The position numbers were made by a program, and so were the translations under genes. Shown one piece after another: positions 35,701 through 48,778 of a stretch of 64,000 nucleotides of DNA. How positions within the stretch are numbered: the first letter of the stretch is position 1; every line of letters begins with the position of its first letter. The notes under the pieces are model-generated. The model saw nothing but the letters and a program-made list of their open reading frames with translations, was not told the DNA's origin and ran no database searches. This DNA comes from Rhynchonema sp. JSB1_4 (Eukaryota; Nematoda; Chromadorea; Monhysterida; Xyalidae), in NCBI GenBank assembly GCA_030248065.1, contig JASAMV010002759.1, positions 1 to 64,000 of the forward strand, read 5' to 3'.

Positions 35701-38700
35701 CTACATTCCTGGTATTGGATCGGTGTTCATGGAACAACAGATGACAATAATAAAAACTCACCCGATAAAGCTTATTGGGCGACACGAGCAGCGAATGGCC
35801 TTTCTTTTTGTCAGTGTTCTTTGCGAGCACGTCCTTCACACTCTCCTCCATCTCGCTCAACAGACATCGCTCGATGGATTCGGTACCCACTGGCTGCAAA
35901 TGGTGAATTCGGAATATTAGTGCCACGCACATCAGTTTCAGCTTCCACCTGATTTGCCCACTGTTTCGAAGCGTTTTTAGTGGAATACAACTCCATAAAA
36001 TACTTTTATGCTTCAAACTTCAAATAAAATTCAAGCTCGCTTCAAGAGTGGAAGAAAATTCCGAGCAAAGGCTGATATACATAGGTGAGGAACCCAAATT
36101 CTTTCTATCTCACGTCAGTGAGCTACGGAGTGAAACATCACACACAGTCGATGGGCATACCTGTCGATGCGCGCTGGCGGATGGCAGTGATTTCAGCCAT
36201 GATCTGAGTTCACTCAATTTCTGGTTGGGATTCTCCTCCTTCGGCCACACATTGCGCGCGTTGTACACATCCGATGCTGACGATTCGTTCATTATGTGAT
36301 TGAACACGTCCTTGTATCTGCACAGCAACATTTTACAGTAATTTCAAACTTTTATATAGGATTTTGTGTGTTCTTAAATTTTATCGCCTACTTTTCTTTG
36401 TACGTTCGCAGCATTTCGATGACTTTCTCCGAGTATAACCACTGTCCGCTGGGACCCTCGCGTCGCGTGTAACCGGGCGTTTCCTCATTACGTTTACTGC
36501 AAACAAAGAACAACAAAAGTAATATTGCCGACTCAAATCCAACTCCAACCAGAGAATCCCCACCTGAATTTCAAGTTCAAGCCCATGTTGTGCCGTTGCG
36601 TCATTTTCATCGGATCATCAATCGAGTCGTCGGTTCGATTTGCCCTGCTCGATTCGGCTGCCTCAACGCACAGCACTGTGCCCGTGACACGACTCACAAA
36701 ATGGGGCGTCACTGAAAACAATACTTTGTTGAGCGCACATATGGTAATGGGCCGGCTGGCTGCCTGTGTGCTTTTCTCACACGCACGTGATTCATGTAAA
36801 GAGGTTCTCAATCAAAAAGCCAACCCCTATGCAAACACAGCACTGACCCCGTAACTTGTTAGCCACCATATTGCCGGTGTACCACCTTAGCGCTTTATCC
36901 TGATAAGTGTTGAGCAGGGCGGTGAAAACACATTCGAATCGAGCGTAGTCAAGCGGCTCGCTCACAGTCCGAACCTAGAAAAAAAATATCACATGAACAT
37001 TATAATTTGCGATAAATAAAACGTGGTTTAACAATACAACAAAAGAACAGAGCGCAGATCATAACAAAAATACAAACCTTGATGCGTTTCGACGCCACAC
37101 CATTTGCGTCCTTTTGTGTGTCAACGACAATCTTCACCACCGTGGCCTGTGCGCCGAACAGCTGAACTTCTCTGGTGGCACTGCCCATCACAAACACATT
37201 GCTGCCAATTGGGAATGCGTCATCGAGACTTTCCACTTGTGCCTCCTTGTCTGCGTCTGATGCGACTGATAATGGCTGCAATCAATTATCGAAGTCAGAC
37301 TATCTTTTTGGGGTCATGAAAATGGTTCATAAATTCGTAATGGTGAAGTCCTGGTGCGCCGCCCGTCTGTTGCGAAAACCGAACGAAACTGGCAAAATCA
37401 GACGCAGCGAAGTTGATCATCGGTCTGGTCGTGTAACTTTTGAATCTAGTGACAATTCTGAACTGGGTGATCGTTGAGCTTGCTTTTTGATTGATGACAA
37501 TGGTCAAGGCGACAAACAGGCAGTTACTTTTGAAAAAATCACACCACAACGGTCGGACTGAATTATCAAGCTTTGAGCTGATATGGGCCCACGCAATGGC
37601 ACGTATTGCACCGTACACGCAGAAATAAACAAACAATTCAGAAAAAACACGAAATGCGGATTATGACACCAACATTGAGCACGATCTGCATCGGCACCCA
37701 GTCAATATAATCTGCCCATTGTTTGTTGACGTACACCTTGCCATTGCGATCAGCCGACACCGACACTCCGATCAGACGACGACACAATGCGACACTGTGG
37801 ATGTCGCCGACATTGATGGCGTGACGGTTGATAAGACTGCAAAAGGGCGAGTCAATTTGAGCCAACAGAAAAGACAGAAAAATAAAAAAGTTCGAATTGG
37901 AAAAATTATTGTCACATCTGCCACTAGATAGTCTCTCGTCAATTCGGACTTAAAAATCAAACTTGGTGATCGGCCAGGACTTGGTCACGAGACTTTTTGA
38001 TCAACATTTAGATGTGAATCAATTTTGTCAACCAGCGCAAACAGGTCTACGTAAAAAAGCGTGAAATACCCTTCTTGTGAAAACACAACTAACCAAGCAC
38101 GATCACACAAGAACCTGCTTTGGCTCTTCATTAGGACTGGTAAAGCACGTAGATAAATGTTTCACTGCCTTTCCCGCACCAACCCGCGTCTCACATCGCC
38201 CACTTTACTCGTCCAGTCAACTCTGTCGGCATCGGATCGTTTCGTTAGCTTATGGTTGGATTGTTTCTTGTTGTCGGACTCAAATGTGCAGCTGCAAAAT
38301 GAAGCAAAAAAAAACAGATGGTATTGAACGTTCTAATATGACCGGCACCGCCTAAATGGAAACGCCGAGTCCCAAACGTTGGTCCTTATAGAACACTCAC
38401 ATATTATCCGCATCACCAATCTCAATGACTTGCGCTCGTTTCAGGTGTGGCCAATTGATGAGCACTTCAAGATTAGCGGGCAACTTAGACACGATATCGG
38501 TGACGTTCTGCAGATTAAAAAAATGGTTGAAGTGAAGCAAAAAGTTCGTTTTGAAAAAACGAGATAGATAAGATCGGCTTACATCGCCACCGATTTGATG
38601 TTGACCCGTGGTTGAGGTATCGACCTTGACCAACATGCTGTCTTTCTTGCTCGGCGCTTGGAATACTTTCACGCCCAGCATGTGCATCTCAGCCTGCAGA

Positions 38701-41700
38701 CAACGTTAGATAATCAAGCATTTCCAAAAAAACGAACAAAATAAACACAACCCAACCGTGTATGAAATATGCCTAAATGTCGGGAATCCCTGCCGATATC
38801 TGTCCAAGTCAACATGCGGCAATAGACCGTTAACAATCTGATCACGTGACAGCACGAATGCATCACGCGGCAATTGGGTACATCTGAAAGTGGTATTGAA
38901 CTTATTCATTAACTCAGCTCGCCAGCAAACCTGCACTTTTGCATGCACCAAGTTAGTGGAGGCAAGTGGGTCTTGCTCTCATGGATGCATTATGATCATT
39001 TGGTGCATTCGCACTGACGTCCGTCCTGTTGCACCAACCCGATGTGAAAACAGGGCGAGCCGCCTAAAGCTCGCTGCTATTGCTCTATTGTTCACCACCC
39101 TCATCTGTCATCAACAACAATGCGCGGCATTTGTTATCAAACATCTGGCGAGTTCACCAGGCAACAGCAAGCGCACGGCCGTCTGGATCTCGCGACTATC
39201 AAATAAGACACGAAAACTGAACACCAACTTCGCTTTGCAGTTGACAATATCCGTAAACACGCCGGGAAGTGACGTTTTATAGGTGACATTGCTAGCTGTA
39301 GCGTCAGTTTGGTACAGTAAATGTGGACCGTGTGAATTACGCGATCGCTCCTCGGCCGTCAGACGACGATCAACCGGGAACATCGCTTCGAGCAAGCGCT
39401 CCTGCAAGTGGAAGTGTACGGTTTCAAGCTTTTCAAACATAAAAGTCAGATATTTCAAGTAAACAATCAACCTAAAAATCGAAGTTACCTGATCAATGAA
39501 CGGTATGCACACAACGGCCTCCCAGTCCTGTTGTTTGCCGTTCAGATCGGTCTCGAAGTCGATCGGATAGAAATCGATAATGGGCGACATCGCACTGGTC
39601 ATCAGATCCTGGACAAAAAAAGGGGAACTCAGAAAGGCGGCTGGACTGATTCCGACCAAATTTGGCGCTGTCAAGAAGGTGAACTGATCCTGACGCTCAT
39701 GCATGGTCCAAATAAAATGTACCCATTCGCTTGTCGTTGCCCTAGTCCAACCGTAGTGGTCGTGGCCAATAAACCTAAAAAGAATAAGAAAAACAGTCCA
39801 ACCCAATAAGCCTCAGGCAGACACGTGCGACTGGCGGCCGGCAGCACAGCCAGCAATTGTTGGAAGGGCAGGAAGGGCGTGCCCAGCTCGAAATCGAACG
39901 ATAAATGGGAAAAGTCCTTCACGTCCGATATGTACGGGGCATAGTGGTGCGGGTAGAACCTGCGCATGTAAAACTGGGATACAAAATGACTGGTATCCAA
40001 CCCGATTAGATCGCATCGCACTTGCCTTGGGCACCTGCTGCACAAGCGATCCGACCCTTTATCACCAAGTTCGATGCCGAACTGACTGTTCTACAAATAA
40101 CCCAAAAATAATGCAAACATTCAAAGTGCCCCCACCGACCAGCCCCAACTCGCACAGCCGTGATAGTAATAATGCAGATTCCATTGTATGGCACGCACAT
40201 AGCCGATGGCTTGTTCGTGTAGTTCCTCCCTGGATGATGCGTAGGACAGTTATTAAAATAATGAGAGCAAACATTTTAACAGAGAATAATGCCGCATACT
40301 TTGTAATGTTCTTATAGTCCATCTTCTGTTTGTAGTAGGCCCGCTTGTGATTCTTGAAATGTCGTTCCATCGCCCGATTCCACGGCGCTTCACCGTCACT
40401 CTCACCCGTATCACCGGTGTCGTCAAAGTCAGACTCCAACAACACTAATTTACCACCGCGTTTCGCCAACAGCTCGCTCGCTGACATGATAGCCGGGTCT
40501 GAATGGACAAAAAGTCCACATTTACTTCAGTCCGCTCTGGTCAATTTAAAATCTTAGAAAGAAACAGCAAAAATATAAAATAAAAGAATGCACATTTCTT
40601 TTTCTCTTCTTCGTACGATTCGTCGTCCGACGATTCATCGAATGCGCCAATACCGTAATCGTTGATGGCCGACGGCTGTGACGGCGGTTCAATGGCACAA
40701 CTGCAAACATATTTCGCACTTCATATTGGCACACGCACGTCTCCTTTCTGCCAATATGACAACTGATAAGCCAACCAACTTCACTAGCTGGTCATCAGTG
40801 GCAGTGGCAGCCACGTTGGCATCATCATCACATTCGAACTCTTCCAGTTCTCGCATCTTGTCGTCCTCTTTCTGCAACAAAAAGCTGTAATAATTGATAA
40901 ATTTTCTATACAATCTTGAAAAATCAATGCTCACGTTCGCCGCCATTTTGTCCTGCAACCACTGATCGTCTTCAAATTGGTTGCCGAAATTCCGACGATC
41001 CATCTGTAAAAAATGGGACTCAATTATTATGCAACAAACTAAATTTCCATCATTCATTATCGCTTACCTGTACAAGTTTCTGTAGATAGGTTTCAAATCG
41101 CTTCAAATTCAGATACCCGTTTTCATTTATGTATCCTGTAAAATAGCGCACATTGGTCGGTTTTGCCTTTTCATCAAATTCAAGTTCGGATGTATATATT
41201 TTTATTGGACTTGGTTTTGTCATCCATGTGCCAAAAAAGTACCAAATAATAAAATATTTCTTATCCGACATACCGCCCAACTCCGGCAATATCTCCATGT
41301 AGGCATTGTACAGCTGAGGCAACGTGTCATCGGCAATGTGCAATCGAGGCAAATGTGGCAGGAAATCGTTACCGACTAGGAACTCCATCAGAACCCAGTC
41401 GTCGATAATGCGCTCCAAATCGTACCCGAATGGTAATTTGGTCTGAAACATCGATTCTCTCGGTAGTTACATAATCGGGATAAGTTATTTTCTGACGACC
41501 GCACAACGAATGTTCGCCAAACAGAATAGATAATTAGGCAGATTGGGAGCCGAAATATTGTCAGAAAATATTCACCAGTGTTTCACAATTAGAGTTACAA
41601 CATAGAGGATACGCTGTAAATTATAACAAACAAACAAAAACTTGATCAAAATCAGCCATGAGACCTTCAAGGACTGAAATTCGAGATCCAAATATTCACG

Positions 41701-43481
41701 CAGTAGCGACACATGCAGCAGATGGAAGGTCGTGTCCTCGACTTTGGTGGGCCGTTTGTCTTTTTTGCTCGGCCGAACGAACTTGACTTCTTCACGTAAC
41801 AAGGCGAAGTGAGGCTCATGGGAACAAAGACTCAGCATCACCTGAAATAAAGTAGTGAAATTGAATGAGAATCGAAAACAGGGTAAATAAAATCGTACCA
41901 AATCGGCATCCAGTCCGTATAAACAATGCCGCGTGTTGGGGTCATAAGTGGGCAACGTACGTTGATGTCGAATAAAGTCCATAATTTTGTGCTCACCCTC
42001 TCCCGGGCACTAAAATAATTAAAAACATTAACTGTCCTTCAAAATTTTGACAAAAAATCCTTTGGAGTGCAACCAACATCGTGACCCGATAGGTACACGT
42101 CGACGCCTTGCCAAAGCGGGTCAGTTGTGATTTTCAGATTGACAAAGTATTTTAACTGTTCATGCAGTTTCGTCATAAAATGAGTTCCTGCGAAGAAATA
42201 ACGACATAATTACGATTAAAGTAAGTGATGACGTATGGGAGGGAGCAAAACATATTTAGCGCATTGTTGGTAAGCACCTGGCGTAATACAGTTGCTGTCA
42301 AATCGATCTTCTGACGGCAGTTCCTCTCCCCTAGCTTTGGCTGCTTGCTCCACTTTTAACGCACTTCGAGCGGACCTGCATTTGCATACATACATCAATC
42401 AGTTGTTTTGCGTTTCGCATTGTCGAATTAATTGACAAAAGAATGAATGGAAGCAAACGAACATGAATCGCCGACCGCGTTGCTGGTTCATTTTTGCGCG
42501 CGGCGCCACGCCATCGACAGCCATGAAGAATGTGCGACGCGGTCGGATAATGCGAAACAGCGCCTGAATTCACAAATGGGCCACACAATTTACGAAACAA
42601 ATTCACACATACTAATGGTTATGCAGGAAACCAACCGATATATAATGAAAGATGGCCTTGAATATTTCTTCCTCCGTAATCCTGAAGTGCGCATCTTCGT
42701 CGTTCGGATGCGAACAACAATGGATGATGCCGTTCATGTCGAGGTAGAGGTTGTCGAACTCGGGAATCTGTATTAACAAGAAAAAAGAACTCGCTCGTCG
42801 ATCAAATCTATAGAAACAAAACAGGGACTACGCCGCCGCCATCTCGCCTCGACCAAGTTTGACATGAGTCCGGCCCCAGCTCCCGATCCTCGGCCCAGCA
42901 AACCGAAACTTCGTGCTCGTCCGTTTGGGCCGAGGAATCCGGCCCTGCCAAATTCTCACTTCTGGCTCTGATTGATCACAACTTTCCGTTTTTATGATTA
43001 GGCTTGCGGTTAGGCTTAGGCTTAGGCACTAGCCTGAAACATATCTTTCGTGCACGCGTGCTCTGTCGGGTGCATTTCCGTATAATTAGTCGCTCGTCTC
43101 CCAGGTGGGTACGTCTGTTCCCCTTCCGAAAAAAGTGGGGGAACCGTCTGCGACTGTTCCCCCTCCGGAACAGGAAGAACACACTGATTGAGCTTCGGAA
43201 ACTTCGGGCCGGGCGCCGGGGTGTGCGGCCCGGTCCGGCCCGATCCTCCAATCCAAATCCCCTCCCTGGTCCGGCTCCGGCCCCAAAGGTCCAGAAGTTT
43301 CGGCCAGAACCACAAACCCAAAATCGCTGCCTGGCCTGGCCGCCCTCGGCCCACCAGCCCCATTGCAATGCGACCTCTGATTGAAAATCAAAATCGCAAC
43401 AAAAACCTGATTATCACGGACAACTTCGCTCAAACATGGATACCGCTCGCTGATCCACCGATAGAATTTTGGCACGCCCAT
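32706..43481 (-). CDS. XRN1: 5'-3' exoribonuclease XRN1 (Pacman), about 36 exons
   Basis: The start codon at 43481 opens [19 protein letters not shown], the invariant XRN1 N-terminus. Early exons: 43481-43407, 42767-42636, 42563-42463, about 42375-42281, about 42188-42078, 42009-41899, 41841-41665, 41442-41274, 41135-41068. They carry [28 protein letters not shown] (the basic 5'-phosphate pocket), [23 protein letters not shown] and LYGLDADL, the acidic catalytic clusters. Later exons show [57 protein letters not shown], then PAZ/KOW/SH3-like regions ([29 protein letters not shown]). The tail (about 34.1-32.7 kb) is Gln- and Pro-rich with a long CAG/CAA tract and ends VNFGDK. The enzyme degrades decapped 5'-monophosphate mRNA in the cytoplasm, usually in P bodies. 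Seven introns use GTTGG donors. Intron 1 holds a transposon. Some later exon borders are approximate. Confidence 0.94.
34715..34784. repeat. Short inverted and direct repeats in an XRN1 intron
   Basis: CACTATTCGTTATAGTGA is followed by TCACTATAACGAATA and ATCACTATAGCGAAT. The three related units, one inverted, can pair into a hairpin. It lies in the intron after the exon ending at 34816. Confidence 0.6.
42840..43376. mobile_element. GGCC-rich element remnant in XRN1 intron 1
   Basis: The right edge reads CATTGCAATGCGACCTCTG, like the CAGAGGTCGCAAT ends near 12888 and 6762. The interior has GGCCCGGCCCG-like runs, a TTAGGC block (42998-43027), and TTTCCGTATAATTAGTCGC shared with 10.15 kb. The left boundary is unclear; a nested structure is likely. 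Confidence 0.6.
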
Positions 43482-44706
43482 TTTTCGAGCACTGGAGAAT
43501 TGGAGATACTTTGTCACTGTTGCGTTGCGTCGGATATCTTCTTGTGGTGATGTTGGTTCTGGTTGATCGAGATCCCGATCACTCAAACAAAAAATCAATC
43601 CGCCCGGGCCCGCCCGTTTCTGAAATTGGAATTAAAATTAAATTAAGAAATATCACAGGGACAGGACCAGGCACCAGCACCAGGGTTTTTGTTGTACGCG
43701 GGGACAGAATTCACAGAAACGGAATCCAACTGACGCGAAACTGACGTATCCTAATTGTGTTGAGGTCTCGTTTCAGGCTTTAAATTAGGCGTGGACGTGG
43801 ACATGACACATGAGAAATGTGCACGGGTCTTCCTGGCTTGGGGCCTAAGCCTGAGCCTAACGTAAGAACCTAAATACAGCCCCCCGGAATAGAGCCCCCC
43901 CACGGTAATACAACCCCCAAAAAAGGGGTCAGTGAATTAATACAGCCCTGTCGGGCCTTTTCGGGCCGACCATCCCGGCCCGATTCCCATCCCACCTCGA
44001 GCCTGAGCCAAAAGTTGAACGAAAGAGAAATCCAGATCCGTTTATGTGAATTCTATCTCCTGTTGGGTGTTGTCACTGTCCCAGTGAATTTAAATTTAGC
44101 ACGCCTTATGTCAATCCCGCCCGGCCTGACAGCCGCGTTTATTCATTGCATGTGCATGTGCAATTTGCATCGTAGCCGCGCAAGGCGCTTTTGCTTCTTT
44201 CGCTTTTGTTTACGATCGGGCCAATCGGTTGCTGGACTTTTAACGGCGATGACACTTGCGATCTTCTGTAAATTCAATGAAGCGGGCTTCTTCGCAAAAC
44301 CAACACAAGCACACTCACGCATACATTGGAAGTTGATCGTGGCACCTATCAATTGTTCACATTGTAGCGAAAAGTTACTCTTCCGGGATTAGTACGTCTG
44401 TCCGGGAATAGGCAGAGAGCAAAAAAATGTGTCACAATCCCAACAAAAATGAGAACCTTTTTATTAGCACACTTCGAGAAGAAAAAACAAGTCTTGGTCA
44501 CCTCAAATATTGAGCACCAGAAACAAGGAACTAACCAAGGTATAATGAGCCAATATGGCCTCGTATAATAATAGGAAAATGTTACCCATTTGCACACGGA
44601 ATACTAGTGATTGATAAGGCAGCTATAATCGTAAAAAACCGGAATAATAATCCCTTTACAGGAAGACAAATGAAAGAAACTTGGCTTCGGGAAGTTAACA
44701 AGGATT
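43482..44706. other. XRN1 5' flank and intergenic repeats
   Basis: 43.87-43.95 kb has the GGGGGGCTCTATT-like repeats found at 5.9 and 6.2 kb, in inverse orientation. Otherwise no gene was recognised. XRN1 promoter elements cannot be assigned. Confidence 0.45.
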
Positions 44707-47700
44707 TCAGGATTTATTTTCGATCACTGAGCGAGCGGCACGGGATTCCTGCTCCACCAATTTAAGGTAGTGATTCAGTTTGTTTTGTTCCAGCAACAAA
44801 CGCGTCCGACGAGCGCCGAGGTTGAGAATCTTGATTTGGATCATGCGCCGCGCCGATCGCTCGAACAGCTCATTGTTCCCTGATGTTTCAAGGAACCATA
44901 ACCCGGACGAAACCAGATAATTTCGTATAAGCTTTGTTACCAGGCCCATTTGGTCATGAGTGTACCGGGAATTACATACCTGTACGACAGAGTCATAACA
45001 TGGATAATTTAAATCTCGAATTTTCATCGTCCTCTAGAATTTCTGCTCACCTGCAGCCTAAAGTTAGAATGATGCAGAGAAGAGGACTGGGATATTCCAA
45101 CCTGAATCGTGACAACATTCGGCCAGTCTGAGCAGCGCAATCGCGTTTTTCATCGACGCCACACCGTAGTGCCGCTGCAACACTCTTTGTACGATATCGT
45201 AATGACGTTCTGCCTCTCTGAAAGAAGTTATTAGTCGCCGTTGTTTTGTCGTTTCACAAATTTAACACTCCAACTTCTTTATGGTTGTCGAAAACTGTCG
45301 GGAGCTGGTCAAAGCCAGAACTTCAAGCTCAAACCCACGTCAAGTAATCGCATCGATGCATGAGTCTGGCCAATTCGGCCCTGACCCCATTCACACGTCG
45401 GTTGTTGCGATGGAATTCCACGCTGATCGACTCGAAATCGCGTTCAATGTCTAGAACCACGTCGGTTTTGGGCGTGAATTTGTCGATTCGACGCGAAATA
45501 TCATTCAGTCGCTGCTCAATGTCATCATAATGTTCGGACGTGTCATTCTCGCATGATCTGTGGTGATCGGAAGAGAATGATAGCATCGAACGTATCAACA
45601 TGGAGCTTGCACATGAGCATTTAACACACAAAACAAGTCAATGGCACTGAGATTTTCATGGTGGTGTGGTTGCTTTGTGCTCGCAATCTCAGATCCCTCG
45701 TCCATGCGTGCACAGGCGTGACTGCATAAATTCCCAAATAATCACACTATCCCGAACTACACCATACCCCCTCCCCACCTGCAATTTTCATTAGTTCGAT
45801 TGGCGTTGAGCAGCGCACGACAATTCGGACAAAAGTACGCGTCCATCTCGGCATCGATGATGATAAAGTCTGTGTCGATGCACGCCTTGAAACATCAGAC
45901 AATCTATTTGGTGCACAGTGTGGGTGTGGGGCGATATTATCAGATACTTGGAAATCGTTTTCTCCCCCCAGGCTTTCCAAGTATATATTCTGCATTTGCT
46001 ATTGTTGCGAGATGATCAACTAGGCACCTTGATGTTTCATGGAAATTTGAAATACCCTTCAAACCGAAACTGCTCATTTGCAGTCACATACATACGTACC
46101 ATACACGTTTCTAAAGCATGCTTGCGATTCGATGCTTCACAGGTCCAAAACAAAACGAAAACAAGTCCAAAGATGTGAGGAACGTCTTCCAACCGACCTC
46201 ACAAGTGCAGTCAAACGAGTACAGACTGTGCAACGTATGTTGTCGTGCAATCCGACTGTCTTTGCCGATCTTAACCCCGTAGCAGTTGTACACCTCGTCA
46301 CCGGCTTTCAATGGTCGCAGTGTGCGAATCTGTCCTCAGACTTAGAATATTTGTTCCGTGCGTGTAAGCGTGCTGAACGATATCCTTACAAGTTGTGCGG
46401 GCGTAGATTTACGAAAACATGTATATGGCGTAGGACATACGGCTCAACAGAAAGACATTGGGCCGGGTGAACAGGCATGGGGGTGGGCAACATATCGTAA
46501 CCGACTGAAGGGCTGGCCATTGTAACACTTCGAATTTAGGGTTTATTTATGGACATGTAAGAAGATAAACTCTCCAGCTCAATCCACAGCTGAAGTCCGC
46601 AAGCCTGAAAGTCAACCACCTAGGCGGATATTCTATTCGTTAGTTGGGTTTTTAGAAATGAGTTTCGCTTACAGCAGGAACGAACGTTGCGCACAATGTG
46701 TGTGCCATTCCTATACGTGCGGTACTAGCATTCTAAATTCACATCATGCACTAACCTCGATGATACCATACGGTCCACAAACGGCATGTGTGTTCGGCAG
46801 ACAACTGTGGTTCATCATCACCTGTGTCACGTACACGCCCACTGCTTTGTGCCCGCTGTTCAACTGAAATAATGAATGGTTGCGCTTCTACGTTTTTGTA
46901 ATGGTACTCACTGGTTTCCCAGATGAACAAGTGTGCTACAGTGAATACCCCAAATTCTTGAAAGTGCCACAACCACCGGGGCGGTTGCTCAACGGTGTAT
47001 TTACTGCATCTAAACGTGCGTGCGTTAAACAACGCTGCTGTTCGAGCAAGCACGCCACAAATTGAGGTCAGCCAGCGCTGGACCGATTTCCCCCATAGCA
47101 TCGAGAATTTGGACCACTGCACCCATCTACCTCCAACGAGTGTTCAATGTGTTTGTGCCGATGCACGTCGTATTCGAAGATGGCCTGTTTGTTGCGAGGC
47201 AATCGCTTGAGCGTCCAGAACAACGACCATTTGAGCACCGTCTCCATTTGGTTTGTCTAAATGACGCAGTATATCTCCCGTTTCAAGGTTAGAATGTTTG
47301 AAACCACTAATCCAAACCGTAAGATGCTTAGGCCAATTATCGGGATCAAGCACGACATCACCGTGCACCAGGCTCAAGCATTCGACTATGCAACTGCAAG
47401 TGAACATTAATTCAACGTTAATGTAGATTTGGCGCCCGAAAACTTGGGTATCAAACTTGGAGATCGATCCGGTCCGATCTTGCCTTGAACCCGTCAATGT
47501 TTGCAGTCACGTTTCGAGATTTAAAAAAATTGCTCATTGGTGAAAATGCCGCGTGAACAAGGCAGGACTGGATGGACCAATCACCGTGTTTGATATCGGC
47601 CACGAACTCACGCAGCGATCTCCCACATCGCGTCGTCTTCCTCGCTCGACAGACCGAAATCAATCGACAATAAATGTGTGAATGATCGATATTGCGAGTC

Positions 47701-48778
47701 AATGTCATCGAATGAATCACCGCTAACTGACCCTGACATTGAAAATTATAATCATGGTTGCTACCATGCCATTGTTTATGCTCGCAGCCCAACTATGTAG
47801 GGCAGCACTACGAAGAAACCAATGTTGTGCTGTTGCGCGTGGCACTAATACTCCAAATCAATCCGGTTACCATGTGGATTCTCGATCAATTCATCGGGTT
47901 CGTGCATATATCTGATCAATCGATTGAACGGCGGCCTGATCACAGCGCGTACGGCCAACAACAGACTGTCCATACTCAAACGCACACCTGCAACATGTCA
48001 TGTAATTGATTGGGTGATGCTTCCAAATGATGTTTTTCATATGGCTTATAGACTGTTGGGTGTAACCCATCTTGAACTTTGACGAGTCCTAACCGCACCA
48101 ACCAGCCAATAGCGCTCGCAAAGGGCCACATTCAAATCGATGTTGTTGATCCCAGTCTCGTTGTTTACATTCAACGCTGCAGTAGATCACCTTGAATATT
48201 CAAAACAGTCAAGTTACTGTTTGAAACATTTGTCATCCAATATGTATTCAATCGGGTCAAATATTCTCACTTTGTCATCGTCGCACTTTTCACACGCGAT
48301 TCTGTCCTTTGCATCGTACACGGCGACCATGCAACATTGACAGAAATAGGGACTGCACTCATCGAATAGGCACGCAACGAATGGATACTCGCGCAACACA
48401 ACTGCACCGGCCGGGATGGGTTGGTTGGCCACTAGGTGCCGACCTGAACACCGTTGGAAACGATAGAAGCAGCTGATGCATTAGCACTGACGATCACCAT
48501 CGCCTTACGCATCTGATGACGGACAAACTGCTGTTTGCTCCGACCTGTTTTTAACAACCGAGCGGTGCACCAGGTCATCGTCAGCGCCAATATACCAGAC
48601 AGTTATTTGAATGTAACAGAACTTTGATGAAAGTCCCACCTTGCTCCTGCGTGTATCGAACATCAACGGCAGCTGACAAACCCTTTGCCCGTCGATTAAC
48701 CCCCTTGAATATGGGCTGTTGACTCTCGATGGATGGGGTGCGACGGATTAATGACCCATTTTTTGGAACATCCATCAT
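44707..48778 (-). CDS. SMYD4-like SET and MYND domain protein
   Basis: In-phase exons: (about 48778)-48640, 48443-48271, 48190-48103, 47987-47871, 47732-47612, 47393-about 47316, about 47213-47119, 46863-46756, 46329-46198, 45885-45779, 45557-45339, 45217-about 45110, and a last frame ending at 44707. The SET start reads GRHLVANQPIPAGAVVLREYP. It is interrupted by a MYND finger (CQCC, IACEKC, VIYCSVEC, HRFEC), then MMNHSCLPN, the SET NHSCxPN motif, and AGDEVYNCYG. A post-SET Cys cluster follows (CTCEAC, CPNC), then a helical C-terminal region (ERHYDIVQRVLQRHYG) resembling the TPR part of SMYD4. Family members are cytoplasmic or nuclear, and only some have shown lysine methyltransferase activity. 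The N-terminal TPR exons and start codon were not resolved. The last two exons are uncertain because one splice choice gives an early stop near 45000. One donor (48102) is GTTGGT. Confidence 0.78.

Noticed and set aside
45000..45217. An early stop for the SMYD4-like gene through one splice choice
   Set aside because: Not adopted because the frame ending at 44707 reads like a real C-terminus, but the matter is unresolved.
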